DNA of 31,486 nt, taken from assembly GCA_945786935.1 (NCBI GenBank), contig CALZFY010000019.1, positions 1 through 31,486 on the forward strand, read 5' to 3'. Below are positions 1-7,585 of the stretch, piece by piece. The notes beneath the pieces were generated by a model. The model searched no databases. It had not been told where the DNA came from and saw nothing but the letters and a program-made list of their open reading frames with translations. The translations under genes were made by a program, and so were the position numbers. Position 1 is the stretch's first letter. Each line of letters begins with the position of its first letter. The stretch comes from HGM12587 sp945786935 (GTDB lineage Bacteria > Bacillota > Clostridia > Lachnospirales > Lachnospiraceae).

Positions 1-439
1 GTCTGTCCTCCCAGATTTCTCCTGCCAGATCTTTTTCATAGGAAAAATGAACTTTCACATCTCCAAGTTCTTTTTTTAAATCTTCTATAAAACAGGAGCT
101 TACACATCTTCCGTCAAAGCCCAGCGTCATGCCTTCTGTAAGATGTTCTTTTAAATAGGCTATCAGGGTCGGAACACCTTCCTCACCCATTTTCATCAGT
201 TCTATTCCGGTCCCCTGAAGCTGATTAGCTGCCTGCAGAAAATATCTTCCGTCTGTCCAAAGGCCTGCAAAGTCTTTGCCGATGAGCAAGGTTCCTGCAC
301 TTCCAGTGAAGCCGGAGATCCAGGCTCTTGTTTTAAAATGATCTCCCACGTATTCAGAGCTGTGGAAATCATCTGTAGGAATGAGATAGTAATCCATTCC
401 TTCTCTATTCATTAAATTTCTTAATTTTTCAAGCTTCAT
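1..439 (-). CDS. Xaa-Pro aminopeptidase (aminopeptidase P), N-terminal part, cut by window edge
   Basis: This open frame runs from an ATG at 439 to the left edge without a stop, so only the first 146 residues are present. It reads as a creatinase N-terminal domain of M24 metallopeptidases, which remove N-terminal residues preceding proline. Visible family features are the start MKLEKLRNLM, the stretch DYYLIPTDDFHSSEY, the segment ISGFTGSAGTLLI, WTDGRYFLQA, and FSYEKDLAGEIWEDR leading toward the catalytic domain. The metal-binding pita-bread domain would lie beyond the window. A purine-rich site (gaaggga) precedes the ATG. It follows the MATE gene on the same strand with about 80 bp between and no clear terminator, so co-transcription is possible. 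Family assignment is firm; the exact peptide substrate is not known. Confidence 0.9.
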   Translation of the reverse strand, partial: MKLEKLRNLMNREGMDYYLIPTDDFHSSEYVGDHFKTRAWISGFTGSAGTLLIGKDFAGLWTDGRYFLQAANQLQGTGIELMKMGEEGVPTLIAYLKEHLTEGMTLGFDGRCVSSCFIEDLKKELGDVKVHFSYEKDLAGEIWEDR

Positions 440-518
440 CTTATTTCTTTCCCTTCATGGAGTTTTTTATCTGTTCACTACCTTCCAGACCGCGGCTTCC
501 GGGCAGTGACTTCTTTAA

Positions 519-1853
519 TCATAGAATTTTCAGTTTTCTAATTCGATAATAATATAAAGGTATGAGCGGAATCAAGGCTGCGATCCACGCTGCGGGATCA
601 CAAAAGCAGATTCCTGCATATCCAAAACCGGTTCCAATGAGTTTGATCAAAAATCCTCTGGCTGCCAGTTCAAAAATACCTCCCATCATGGCATCTACGC
701 CGTAGCCGATCCCCTGCAATGCATTCCTGAAAATAAAGATAGATGCAAGGAACGGATAAAACCAGGAGGCAATGGAAAAATATTCCCGGGACATACGGAT
801 TACTTCTGTTTCACTACCATCTACAAATAACATCGTTCCCAGACCGCCAAAAATTCTTGCAATAAAAAATGTGATGACTACCGTTACCATCAGCACCAGC
901 ATACATTTTTTGAAGCCTTCTTTGATCCTTGCAATGTCTCCGGCTCCCGCATTCTGCCCGCAATAGGTTGCCATGGCTGTTCCCAGTGCAATATAGGGCT
1001 GTCCCACAAGGCTTTGAAGCTTCTGAGCAGCTGTGTAAGCGGCAATGGCTGTCTCTCCCAGAAGATTTAAGGTAGACTGTACGATCATGGTTCCAAGGGC
1101 TGTGATGGAAAACTGCAGTGCCATAGGAATCCCCATGCCCATAAGAATTCCCATATTCCTGAAAGATATCTTGCGTTCTTCCTTAGCGGAATGCATAATT
1201 TCCGGATACTTCTTCATCATATAAAAGAAACAAAGCACTGCGGAAGCTGCCTGTGCAATCACTGTGGCAAAAGCGACGCCTGCTACTCCCATGCGGAAGG
1301 TGATCACCAGCAGAAGATCCAGTAAAATATTTAAGACCGATGACAGAATGAGAAAATACAGCGGCGTTTTACTGTCTCCAATGGCACGTAAGATCGCTGC
1401 AAACAGGTTATATGCCATGGTCACAAGGAATCCCGCGAAAATAATTGTCAGATAGGTAGCTGCATCCCCAAAGATTTCTTCCGGAGTATTCATAATACGC
1501 AATACCCTGTGAAGCACCAATAACAAAACGGCTGTGGCTGATAATGCAATGACAGCCGTCAAATATGCGGACATCACCACATGATGCCGCACACCTTTTT
1601 CATCCCTTGCTCCGAACTTTTGAGAGATCACTACCCCAAAACCGGTGGTCATACCCATGGCCAGTCCCTGAACGCAGAACATAATAGATCCTGTGCTTCC
1701 CACAGCGGCCAGTGCATTCACACCTACAAAGCGTCCTACGATCATGGTATCTACGATGTTGTAAAAATTTTGAAACAGATTTCCGATGAAGATCGGGATT
1801 GCAAATGCAATGATCAGCTTCACCGGGCTTCCAACCGTCATATCATTTTTCAT
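519..1853 (-). CDS. MATE family multidrug/metabolite efflux transporter
   Basis: The 444-residue protein has about twelve hydrophobic segments and the start GSPVKLIIAFAIPIFIGNLF followed by QNFYNIVDTMIVGRFVG, a MATE/DinF hallmark. The internal repeat is visible: a second MatE half begins near GIPMALQFSITALGTMIVQS, with FCGQ-type features (YCGQNAGAG) about residue 295. MATE proteins exchange cations for drugs or metabolites in the cytoplasmic membrane; the substrate cannot be read here. Length matches the family. It lies 69 bp downstream of the HPr-like gene, with a hairpin in between, so it is probably transcribed separately or by read-through. An AGAGGGAG-like site precedes the ATG. Confidence 0.93.
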   Translation of the reverse strand: MKNDMTVGSPVKLIIAFAIPIFIGNLFQNFYNIVDTMIVGRFVGVNALAAVGSTGSIMFCVQGLAMGMTTGFGVVISQKFGARDEKGVRHHVVMSAYLTAVIALSATAVLLLVLHRVLRIMNTPEEIFGDAATYLTIIFAGFLVTMAYNLFAAILRAIGDSKTPLYFLILSSVLNILLDLLLVITFRMGVAGVAFATVIAQAASAVLCFFYMMKKYPEIMHSAKEERKISFRNMGILMGMGIPMALQFSITALGTMIVQSTLNLLGETAIAAYTAAQKLQSLVGQPYIALGTAMATYCGQNAGAGDIARIKEGFKKCMLVLMVTVVITFFIARIFGGLGTMLFVDGSETEVIRMSREYFSIASWFYPFLASIFIFRNALQGIGYGVDAMMGGIFELAARGFLIKLIGTGFGYAGICFCDPAAWIAALIPLIPLYYYRIRKLKIL

Positions 1854-1883
1854 AATATCTCCCTCTTAAGCTTCGCTTTAAAA

Positions 1884-1911
1884 TAGCTCTGCCACTTCCG
1901 TAGCAGAGCCA
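1884..1911 (-). terminator. Hairpin terminator after the HPr-like gene
   Basis: A perfect 7-bp inverted repeat (GCTCTGC at 1886-1892, GCAGAGC at 1903-1909) lies just past the stop of the HPr-like gene. Read on the minus strand it is followed by TATTTTAAAG, a moderately T-rich tail. It would end the uvrB-to-HPr operon before the MATE gene. The weak T-run keeps confidence moderate. Confidence 0.55.
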
Positions 1912-1922
1912 TCGTTAACTTT

Positions 1923-2177
1923 TTATTTTGCGGACAGATACTGTTCAATGCTCATAATTGCTTCTTCTTCGTCTGCTCCGTCTGCAGTTACCGTTACTTC
2001 CTCACCCGGTGCGAGTCCCAGAGTCATCATACCCATAATACTTTTCGCATTGACCTTTTTATTGTCTGCCTCCACGTAAATGCTACATTCATGCTGACTT
2101 GCCACCTGCACCAAAAGTGCCACCGGACGAGCTTCCAATCCAGACTGCAACTGAATTGTCATTTTTTTCTTAATCAT
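1923..2177 (-). CDS. HPr-family (Crh-like) regulatory phosphocarrier lacking His15
   Basis: At 84 residues it has normal HPr length. In HPr, His15 takes phosphate from PEP-dependent enzyme I, and Ser46 is phosphorylated by HPr kinase to regulate CcpA. Here the active-site loop reads GLEARPVA with Glu at position 15, so sugar phosphotransfer should be impossible. The regulatory site is intact: NAKSIMG places Ser at position 46. This is the same logic as Bacillus Crh, which has Gln15 and Ser46 and also sits next to whiA. Its start overlaps the whiA stop by 8 bases, with a strong GGGAGGAG site inside whiA. It is the last gene of the uvrB operon. The matching kinase gene hprK lies at 21080-22021. 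Role as a Crh-like corepressor is inferred. Confidence 0.9.
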   Translation of the reverse strand: MIKKKMTIQLQSGLEARPVALLVQVASQHECSIYVEADNKKVNAKSIMGMMTLGLAPGEEVTVTADGADEEEAIMSIEQYLSAK

Positions 2178-2868
2178 TTAGTTTCTCCTCCCTTTGACTC
2201 CTCAATTCTTCTGCCAGCTCACCCAGCTTTTTCAGCCGATGATTTACGCCCGATTTTCCAAGAGGAGGATCCATAAGCTCTCCCAATTCCTTCAGGGTAG
2301 CTTCCGGATACTGTAGACGCATTCTGGCAGTATCTGCCAGGCTTTCAGGTATATTATCAAGCCCGACGGTGCTGCAGATATATCGGATGTCTTCCACCTG
2401 CTTTACTGCAGCTGAAATTGTTTTTCCTAAATTAGCGGCTTCGCAATTCACCTGACGGTTAATGGAGTTTCTCATCTCCTTCACGATTCGAATATTTTCG
2501 AATTCCATCAGGGCCATGGATGCTTCCATCACACGGAGCATATCCGCAATCTGCGAACCTTCCTTTAAGTAAACAACATAATGACCCTTCCTGACAGCAA
2601 TCTTCCCTTCAAGATCATAGTCTTCCATCAGCTGACGAATCTCTTCCGCTTCCTCACGGGAGGAAAAAACGATCTCCAGATGATAAAATTTCCCAGGGTC
2701 ACTGATGGATCCGGATTGTATAAATGCTTCTCTGATAGTTCGACGCTTCTCCCTATCGTGACAATCCTTCCATCCTTTTTTAGTCATCTTACTTGTTTTT
2801 TCTGTTAAAGTAAAGTCTTTTCTTGAAATTGTAAGTAATTCCTCTTTCACTTTGGAAGAAAATGACAT
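2170..2868 (-). CDS. whiA: WhiA-type DNA-binding protein lacking the first LAGLIDADG-like lobe
   Basis: WhiA is a cell-division/chromosome-associated DNA-binding protein with a LAGLIDADG homing-endonuclease-like N-terminal half and a C-terminal helix-turn-helix. The second lobe is clear (SGSISDPGKFYHLEI, GHYVVYLKEGSQIADMLRVM, KEMRNSINRQVNCEAANLGKT), as is the C-terminal HTH (ATLKELGELMDPPLGKSGVNHRLKKL). The start MSFSSKVKEEL is also typical. The protein is only 232 residues against a usual length of about 310: after residue 15 roughly 80 residues of the first lobe are replaced by a lysine-rich linker. I choose ATG 2868 rather than the upstream TTG at 2880 because MSFSS is the family start and GAGG is well placed for it. 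The gene follows rapZ directly; yvcK, which usually separates them, is absent. Confidence 0.88.
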   Translation of the reverse strand: MSFSSKVKEELLTISRKDFTLTEKTSKMTKKGWKDCHDREKRRTIREAFIQSGSISDPGKFYHLEIVFSSREEAEEIRQLMEDYDLEGKIAVRKGHYVVYLKEGSQIADMLRVMEASMALMEFENIRIVKEMRNSINRQVNCEAANLGKTISAAVKQVEDIRYICSTVGLDNIPESLADTARMRLQYPEATLKELGELMDPPLGKSGVNHRLKKLGELAEELRSQREEKLND

Positions 2869-2876
2869 GTTTTTCC

Positions 2877-3755
2877 TCAATTTCCGGACCGTTTTGCGTC
2901 CTTCTCAATATCCCTGTGTTCAATCTTAATGGCGTAATTCTGATCGCCTTTCAAAGCTTCATAAAGCTCCATAGCCAACGTTACAGAGCGATGTTTTCCT
3001 CCGGTACAGCCCACAGCGATCACCAGCTGGTTTTTCCCCTCACTGGCATAATTCGGTATGAGGAACTTCACCAGATCTGTCAGCTTCTTCAAAAATTCTT
3101 TTGCCACCTCAAAATCCATGACATAATCATGAACCAATGCATCCTGACCTGTCAGGTGTCTCATTTCGTCATAATAAAAAGGATTCGGAAGAAAACGGAC
3201 ATCAAATACAAGATCTGCATCGCTTGGAATCCCATATTTGAATCCGAAAGATAATACGGTGATCACCAGATTTTTAAATTCCTGATTCTGAACAAAAATC
3301 TTATCGATCTGGGTCTTTAACTCTCTTGTCAGAAGATTACTTGTATCAATAATGTAATCTGCATGGGACTTCAAAAAAGCCAGCGCTTCTCTCTCCCTTG
3401 CAATCCCAGTCTCGATCCGCTCTCCCGGTGCCATGGGATGGGCTCTTCTCGTTTCTTTATAACGCTTGATCAAAACAGCATCTTCACATTCCATAAACAG
3501 GATCTCGTAAGGATAGCCCTTTAAAGTCACTTCCTCCAGAATATGTTCCAGCTCCTCAAAGTTGCTGCCGCTTCTGGCATCCACACATAAGGCTACTTTT
3601 TCCATTTTCCCACCGCCCTTGGTTGCCATTTCCATAAAAATAGGAATCATGGCAAAGGGCAGGTTGTCTACACAGAAATATCCCTGATCTTCCAGCATCT
3701 TACGCGCTGTGCTTTTCCCCCCTCCGGACATTCCTGTTACAAACACAAATCTCAT
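2877..3755 (-). CDS. rapZ: RapZ/YvcJ family nucleotide-binding protein
   Basis: The 292-residue, full-length protein has an N-terminal Walker A (GMSGGGKS, residues 8-15) and the family segment QGYFCVDNLPF. The C-terminal domain carries GCTGGKHRSV, conserved in all RapZ/YvcJ proteins. In enterobacteria RapZ controls the amino-sugar gene glmS through small RNAs and binds glucosamine-6-phosphate. In Bacillus YvcJ is a nucleotide-hydrolysing protein of less certain role. The gene sits between murB and whiA, a conserved neighbourhood, here without yvcK. A GGGGGA site precedes the ATG, and its TGA stop lies within the first bases upstream of the whiA start, so the two are probably translationally coupled. 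Confidence 0.95.
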   Translation of the reverse strand: MRFVFVTGMSGGGKSTARKMLEDQGYFCVDNLPFAMIPIFMEMATKGGGKMEKVALCVDARSGSNFEELEHILEEVTLKGYPYEILFMECEDAVLIKRYKETRRAHPMAPGERIETGIAREREALAFLKSHADYIIDTSNLLTRELKTQIDKIFVQNQEFKNLVITVLSFGFKYGIPSDADLVFDVRFLPNPFYYDEMRHLTGQDALVHDYVMDFEVAKEFLKKLTDLVKFLIPNYASEGKNQLVIAVGCTGGKHRSVTLAMELYEALKGDQNYAIKIEHRDIEKDAKRSGN

Positions 3756-3772
3756 GTAAATTCCCCCATTGT

Positions 3773-4672
3773 CTAAAACTGACCGATTCTTTTTACCTCC
3801 GGTTCCAGTCTCACACCAAATTTTTCCTCTACCTTTTCAGATACATCCTTCATCAGCTGCATCACATCTGCCGCTGTTGCTCCCCCGGCATTGATGACAA
3901 AGCCACAGTGCTTTTCAGAAACCTTCGCTCCGCCAACCTGATATCCCCGAAGGCCTGCATCCATAATCAGTTTCCCTGCAAAATATCCTTCCGGACGCTT
4001 AAAGGTGCTTCCCGCACTTGGATATTCCACAGGCTGCTTTGTTCTTCTTTGAAGCAGCAGCTCCTCCATGCGGGATTTGATGACGAGCGGATCTCCTTTT
4101 TGCAACTCCATCACGGTTTCCAGCACAATATATCCCTCATCTTCGATGATACTGCCACGATAGCGGAAATTCATTTCCTCCTTCGTAAGTGTCCTGATTT
4201 CTCCTTCTTTTGTCAAAACCAAAACAGAAGTTACCACATCCTTCATCTCTCCGCCGTAGGCTCCGGCATTCATAACCATAGCTCCCCCGATGGTTCCCGG
4301 AATGCCTGATGCAAATTCCAGCCCTGTAAGTCCTGCACCTGCTGCTTCTTTCGCCACACGAATCAGCATGGCTCCGGCTCTTGCTTTGATGGTAGTTCCC
4401 AAAATCTCTATCCCATCAAAATTTTTATAAAGCTGAATGACGACCCCGCGAAAGCCCTTGTCTCCTACCAGCAGGTTACTGCCTTTTCCCAGAATAAAGT
4501 ATGGTACCTGTTCCTTAGCACAAAGCTTTAAAACACCTTGAAGCTCCTCTGCATTTTCCGGAAGTACAAAATAATCTGCCGGTCCTCCGATACGAAAAGT
4601 CGTATGGGAAGCCATCGGTTCCTCTTTCAGTACTTTTGTTTCTCCAAGCAATTTCTGTAATTTTTCTAACAT
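3773..4672 (-). CDS. murB: UDP-N-acetylenolpyruvoylglucosamine reductase
   Basis: MurB reduces UDP-GlcNAc-enolpyruvate to UDP-MurNAc with NADPH and FAD, a committed cytoplasmic step of peptidoglycan synthesis. FAD-binding motifs are present: GKGSNLLVGDKGFRG (residues 63-76) and SGIPGTIGGAMVMNAGAYGG (122-141). The catalytic serine is in PSAGSTFKRP (Ser222), and the C-terminal glutamate sits in LEPEVKRIG. At 299 residues it matches the shorter Gram-positive type. AAGGAG precedes the ATG with good spacing. It lies 55 bp after uvrA and 17 bp before rapZ on the same strand, so it is placed in the same operon. Confidence 0.97.
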   Translation of the reverse strand: MLEKLQKLLGETKVLKEEPMASHTTFRIGGPADYFVLPENAEELQGVLKLCAKEQVPYFILGKGSNLLVGDKGFRGVVIQLYKNFDGIEILGTTIKARAGAMLIRVAKEAAGAGLTGLEFASGIPGTIGGAMVMNAGAYGGEMKDVVTSVLVLTKEGEIRTLTKEEMNFRYRGSIIEDEGYIVLETVMELQKGDPLVIKSRMEELLLQRRTKQPVEYPSAGSTFKRPEGYFAGKLIMDAGLRGYQVGGAKVSEKHCGFVINAGGATAADVMQLMKDVSEKVEEKFGVRLEPEVKRIGQF

Positions 4673-4727
4673 AAATGCTCCTTATAAAGTCACTGTTTTC
4701 TTATTCCCAGTAGTCAACAGTAACCTT

Positions 4728-7571
4728 CTATATATTTAAATATTTCTTCACATAGATGCCCGTATAAGATGCCGGATTTTTTGCCACTTCTTCCGGTGTA
4801 CCCTTCGCTACAACAGTACCGCCGCCGTCACCGCCTTCCGGTCCCATATCGATAATATAATCCGCTGTCTTAATGACGTCCAGATTATGCTCAATCACAA
4901 CCACTGTATTTCCACCCTCAGAAAGTCTTTGCAGAATCTCCACTAATTTATGAACGTCTGCAAAATGAAGGCCCGTGGTAGGTTCATCCAGAATGTAGAT
5001 CGTCTTTCCGGTGCTTCGTCTGCTAAGCTCTGTGGCAAGCTTGATTCTTTGTGCCTCTCCTCCGGAAAGGGTGGTGGATGGCTGTCCTAATCTGATATAG
5101 GAAAGTCCTACATCTGCCAGTGTCTGAATCTTTCTGGCAATGCTGGGCACATTTTCAAAGAACTTCACTGCTTCTTCCACTGTCATGTTCAGCACATCAT
5201 AAATATTTTTTCCTTTATATCTGACATCCAGCGTTTCTCTGTTATATCGTTTTCCCTGACACACTTCACAGGGAACATAAACATCCGGCAGGAAATGCAT
5301 CTCTATCTTTATAATACCATCACCGGCACATGCTTCGCAACGTCCACCTTTCACATTAAAGCTGAAACGTCCCTTTTTGTAGCCCTTTGCCTTGGCATCC
5401 GAAGTTGCCGCAAACAGATCTCTGATCTGATCGAATACGCCTGTATAGGTAGCCGGGTTGGAACGGGGAGAACGTCCAATAGGAGACTGGTCAATGGCAA
5501 TGACTTTATCCAACTGCTCCACGCCCTCCAGACAGCGGTGTTTTCCCGGAATGGTTCTGGCACGGTTTAACTGTTTTGCCAGGCTTTTATAAAGAATTTC
5601 GTTTACAAGGGAACTCTTTCCGGAACCGGAAACTCCTGTCACACAGGTAAAGATTCCCAATGGAATGTCTACATCCACGTTCTTTAGATTATTCTCTGCT
5701 GCACCTTTCACCTTTAACCAACCGGTGGGTGTCTTTCGTTTCTCTGGTACAGGTATACGCATCCTTCTGCTTAAATATGCCCCTGTAATGGACTTTTCAC
5801 AGGCCATGATCTCTTCGGCCGTTCCCTGGGCAATGACCTCTCCACCATGCTCTCCTGCACCGGGACCGATATCCACAATGTGGTCTGCCGCAAACATGGT
5901 ATCCTCATCATGCTCCACCACAATCAGGGTATTTCCAAGATCCCGCAAGTGCTTTAAGGATGCCAAAAGCTTATCATTATCTCTCTGGTGAAGACCGATA
6001 CTGGGCTCATCCAGAATATAGGCAACGCCCACAAGACCGGAACCGATCTGGGTAGCCAGACGAATCCTCTGTGCCTCACCACCGGAAAGAGAGCCGGTGG
6101 CACGGGACAGGGATAAATATTCCAATCCTACATCCAGCAAAAATTTGATTCTGGCTCTGATTTCTTTTAAAATCTGTTCTCCGATCAGGTGCTGCTGACT
6201 GGTAAGCTCCAGTGCATCTAAAAATTCATAAAGCTTCCGGATATTCATGGAAGTGATCTCATGAATGTTTTTATCTCCCACGGTCACTGCCAGAGAACTT
6301 TTTTTCAGCCTTTGTCCCCCACAGGTCTTACAGGGTGTGATACGCATATAGGTTTCATATTCTGCCTTGGAGCTTTCTGAAAATGTTTCCCGGTATCTGC
6401 GGTTGCAGTTTTCAATCAGTCCCTCAAAAGCCACATCATAGACACCGGTTCCTCTCTGTCCGGTATAGGTAACTGAAACCTTTTGTCCTCCGGTTCCCCA
6501 CACCAAAATATCCTGCACATCCTGAGGATAATCCTGAAACGGGGTATCCAGACTGAATCCGTAAAACTCACCCAAAGCACGCAGCAGTGCATTGGCATAG
6601 CTTTTCTGGTCATTGCAGGACTGCCATCCCGGTACCACAATGGCACCTTCATTGATGCTTAAGGATTTATCCGGAATGATAAGGTCCATGTCAAATTCCA
6701 TCTTATAACCAAGTCCCAGACAGTCCGGGCAGGCACCATAAGGGTTGTTAAAGGAAAAGCTTCTCGGCTCGATCTCCTCCACACTGATACCGCAGTCCGG
6801 ACAGGCATAGCTGGAGCTTAAGGACAGCATTTCTCCGCCAATCACATCTACAAAGAGCAGTCCCTCTGCCAGCTCCAGTACTGTTTCAATGGAATCAGCC
6901 AGACGCTTTTCAATGCCCGGCTTCACTGCCAGACGGTCTACCACGATTTCAATATTATGCTTGATATTTTTTTCCAGTTTGATTTCTTCTGTCAGCTCGT
7001 AGAGATTGCCGTCGATGCGCACACGCACATAGCCGCTCTTTTTTGCCTGCTCTAAAAGCTTTACATGTTCTCCCTTTCGTCCACGGACAACCGGAGCCAG
7101 TAACTGGATCTTTGTTCGTTCCGGCAATTCCATAATCTGATCCACCATCTGGTCTACTGACTGCTTTTTGATCTCACGTCCACATTTCGGACAGTGGGGA
7201 ATCCCGATCCTTGCATACAAAAGACGGAAATAATCATAGATTTCCGTGACGGTACCTACGGTAGAGCGGGGATTTCGATTGGTTGATTTCTGGTCAATGG
7301 AAATTGCCGGGGAAAGTCCTTCAATGCTTTCCACATTCGGCTTCTCCATCTGACCTAAAAACTGTCTTGCATAAGAAGACAAAGACTCCATGTAGCGTCT
7401 CTGCCCCTCTGCATAAATAGTATCAAAAGCAAGAGATGACTTTCCCGAACCACTAAGTCCCGTAAGAACCACAAATTCATCCCTTGGAATATCAATATCA
7501 ATGTTTTTCAGGTTATGCTCATTGGCACCCCTGATACGGATATAGTTTCTTTCTTTGTTTTCTTTCATCAT
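4728..7571 (-). CDS. uvrA: Excinuclease ABC subunit A
   Basis: UvrA is the damage-sensing ATPase of nucleotide excision repair and loads UvrB onto DNA. The 947-residue product has two ABC modules. The first shows Walker A GLSGSGKS (residues 38-45), a CPKCG motif near 125 and a CPDCG/CPDC zinc finger. The second shows GVSGSGKS and a second zinc module with CEAC and CEVC. Two LSGGEAQRI signature motifs are visible. Two ATGs stand in tandem (7571 and 7568); the GAGGAG site is better spaced for the second. The stop of uvrB is 14 bp upstream, giving the classic uvrB-uvrA pair. Confidence 0.98.
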   Translation of the reverse strand: MMKENKERNYIRIRGANEHNLKNIDIDIPRDEFVVLTGLSGSGKSSLAFDTIYAEGQRRYMESLSSYARQFLGQMEKPNVESIEGLSPAISIDQKSTNRNPRSTVGTVTEIYDYFRLLYARIGIPHCPKCGREIKKQSVDQMVDQIMELPERTKIQLLAPVVRGRKGEHVKLLEQAKKSGYVRVRIDGNLYELTEEIKLEKNIKHNIEIVVDRLAVKPGIEKRLADSIETVLELAEGLLFVDVIGGEMLSLSSSYACPDCGISVEEIEPRSFSFNNPYGACPDCLGLGYKMEFDMDLIIPDKSLSINEGAIVVPGWQSCNDQKSYANALLRALGEFYGFSLDTPFQDYPQDVQDILVWGTGGQKVSVTYTGQRGTGVYDVAFEGLIENCNRRYRETFSESSKAEYETYMRITPCKTCGGQRLKKSSLAVTVGDKNIHEITSMNIRKLYEFLDALELTSQQHLIGEQILKEIRARIKFLLDVGLEYLSLSRATGSLSGGEAQRIRLATQIGSGLVGVAYILDEPSIGLHQRDNDKLLASLKHLRDLGNTLIVVEHDEDTMFAADHIVDIGPGAGEHGGEVIAQGTAEEIMACEKSITGAYLSRRMRIPVPEKRKTPTGWLKVKGAAENNLKNVDVDIPLGIFTCVTGVSGSGKSSLVNEILYKSLAKQLNRARTIPGKHRCLEGVEQLDKVIAIDQSPIGRSPRSNPATYTGVFDQIRDLFAATSDAKAKGYKKGRFSFNVKGGRCEACAGDGIIKIEMHFLPDVYVPCEVCQGKRYNRETLDVRYKGKNIYDVLNMTVEEAVKFFENVPSIARKIQTLADVGLSYIRLGQPSTTLSGGEAQRIKLATELSRRSTGKTIYILDEPTTGLHFADVHKLVEILQRLSEGGNTVVVIEHNLDVIKTADYIIDMGPEGGDGGGTVVAKGTPEEVAKNPASYTGIYVKKYLNI

Positions 7572-7585
7572 TTCTCCTCAAATGC

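Noticed and set aside
3908..4309. Plus-strand open frame of 133 codons opposite murB, and other long antisense frames opposite uvrA, uvrB, malQ, uvrC and ftsH
   Set aside because: They are shadows of conserved genes, lack ribosome sites and show no domain-like sequence.
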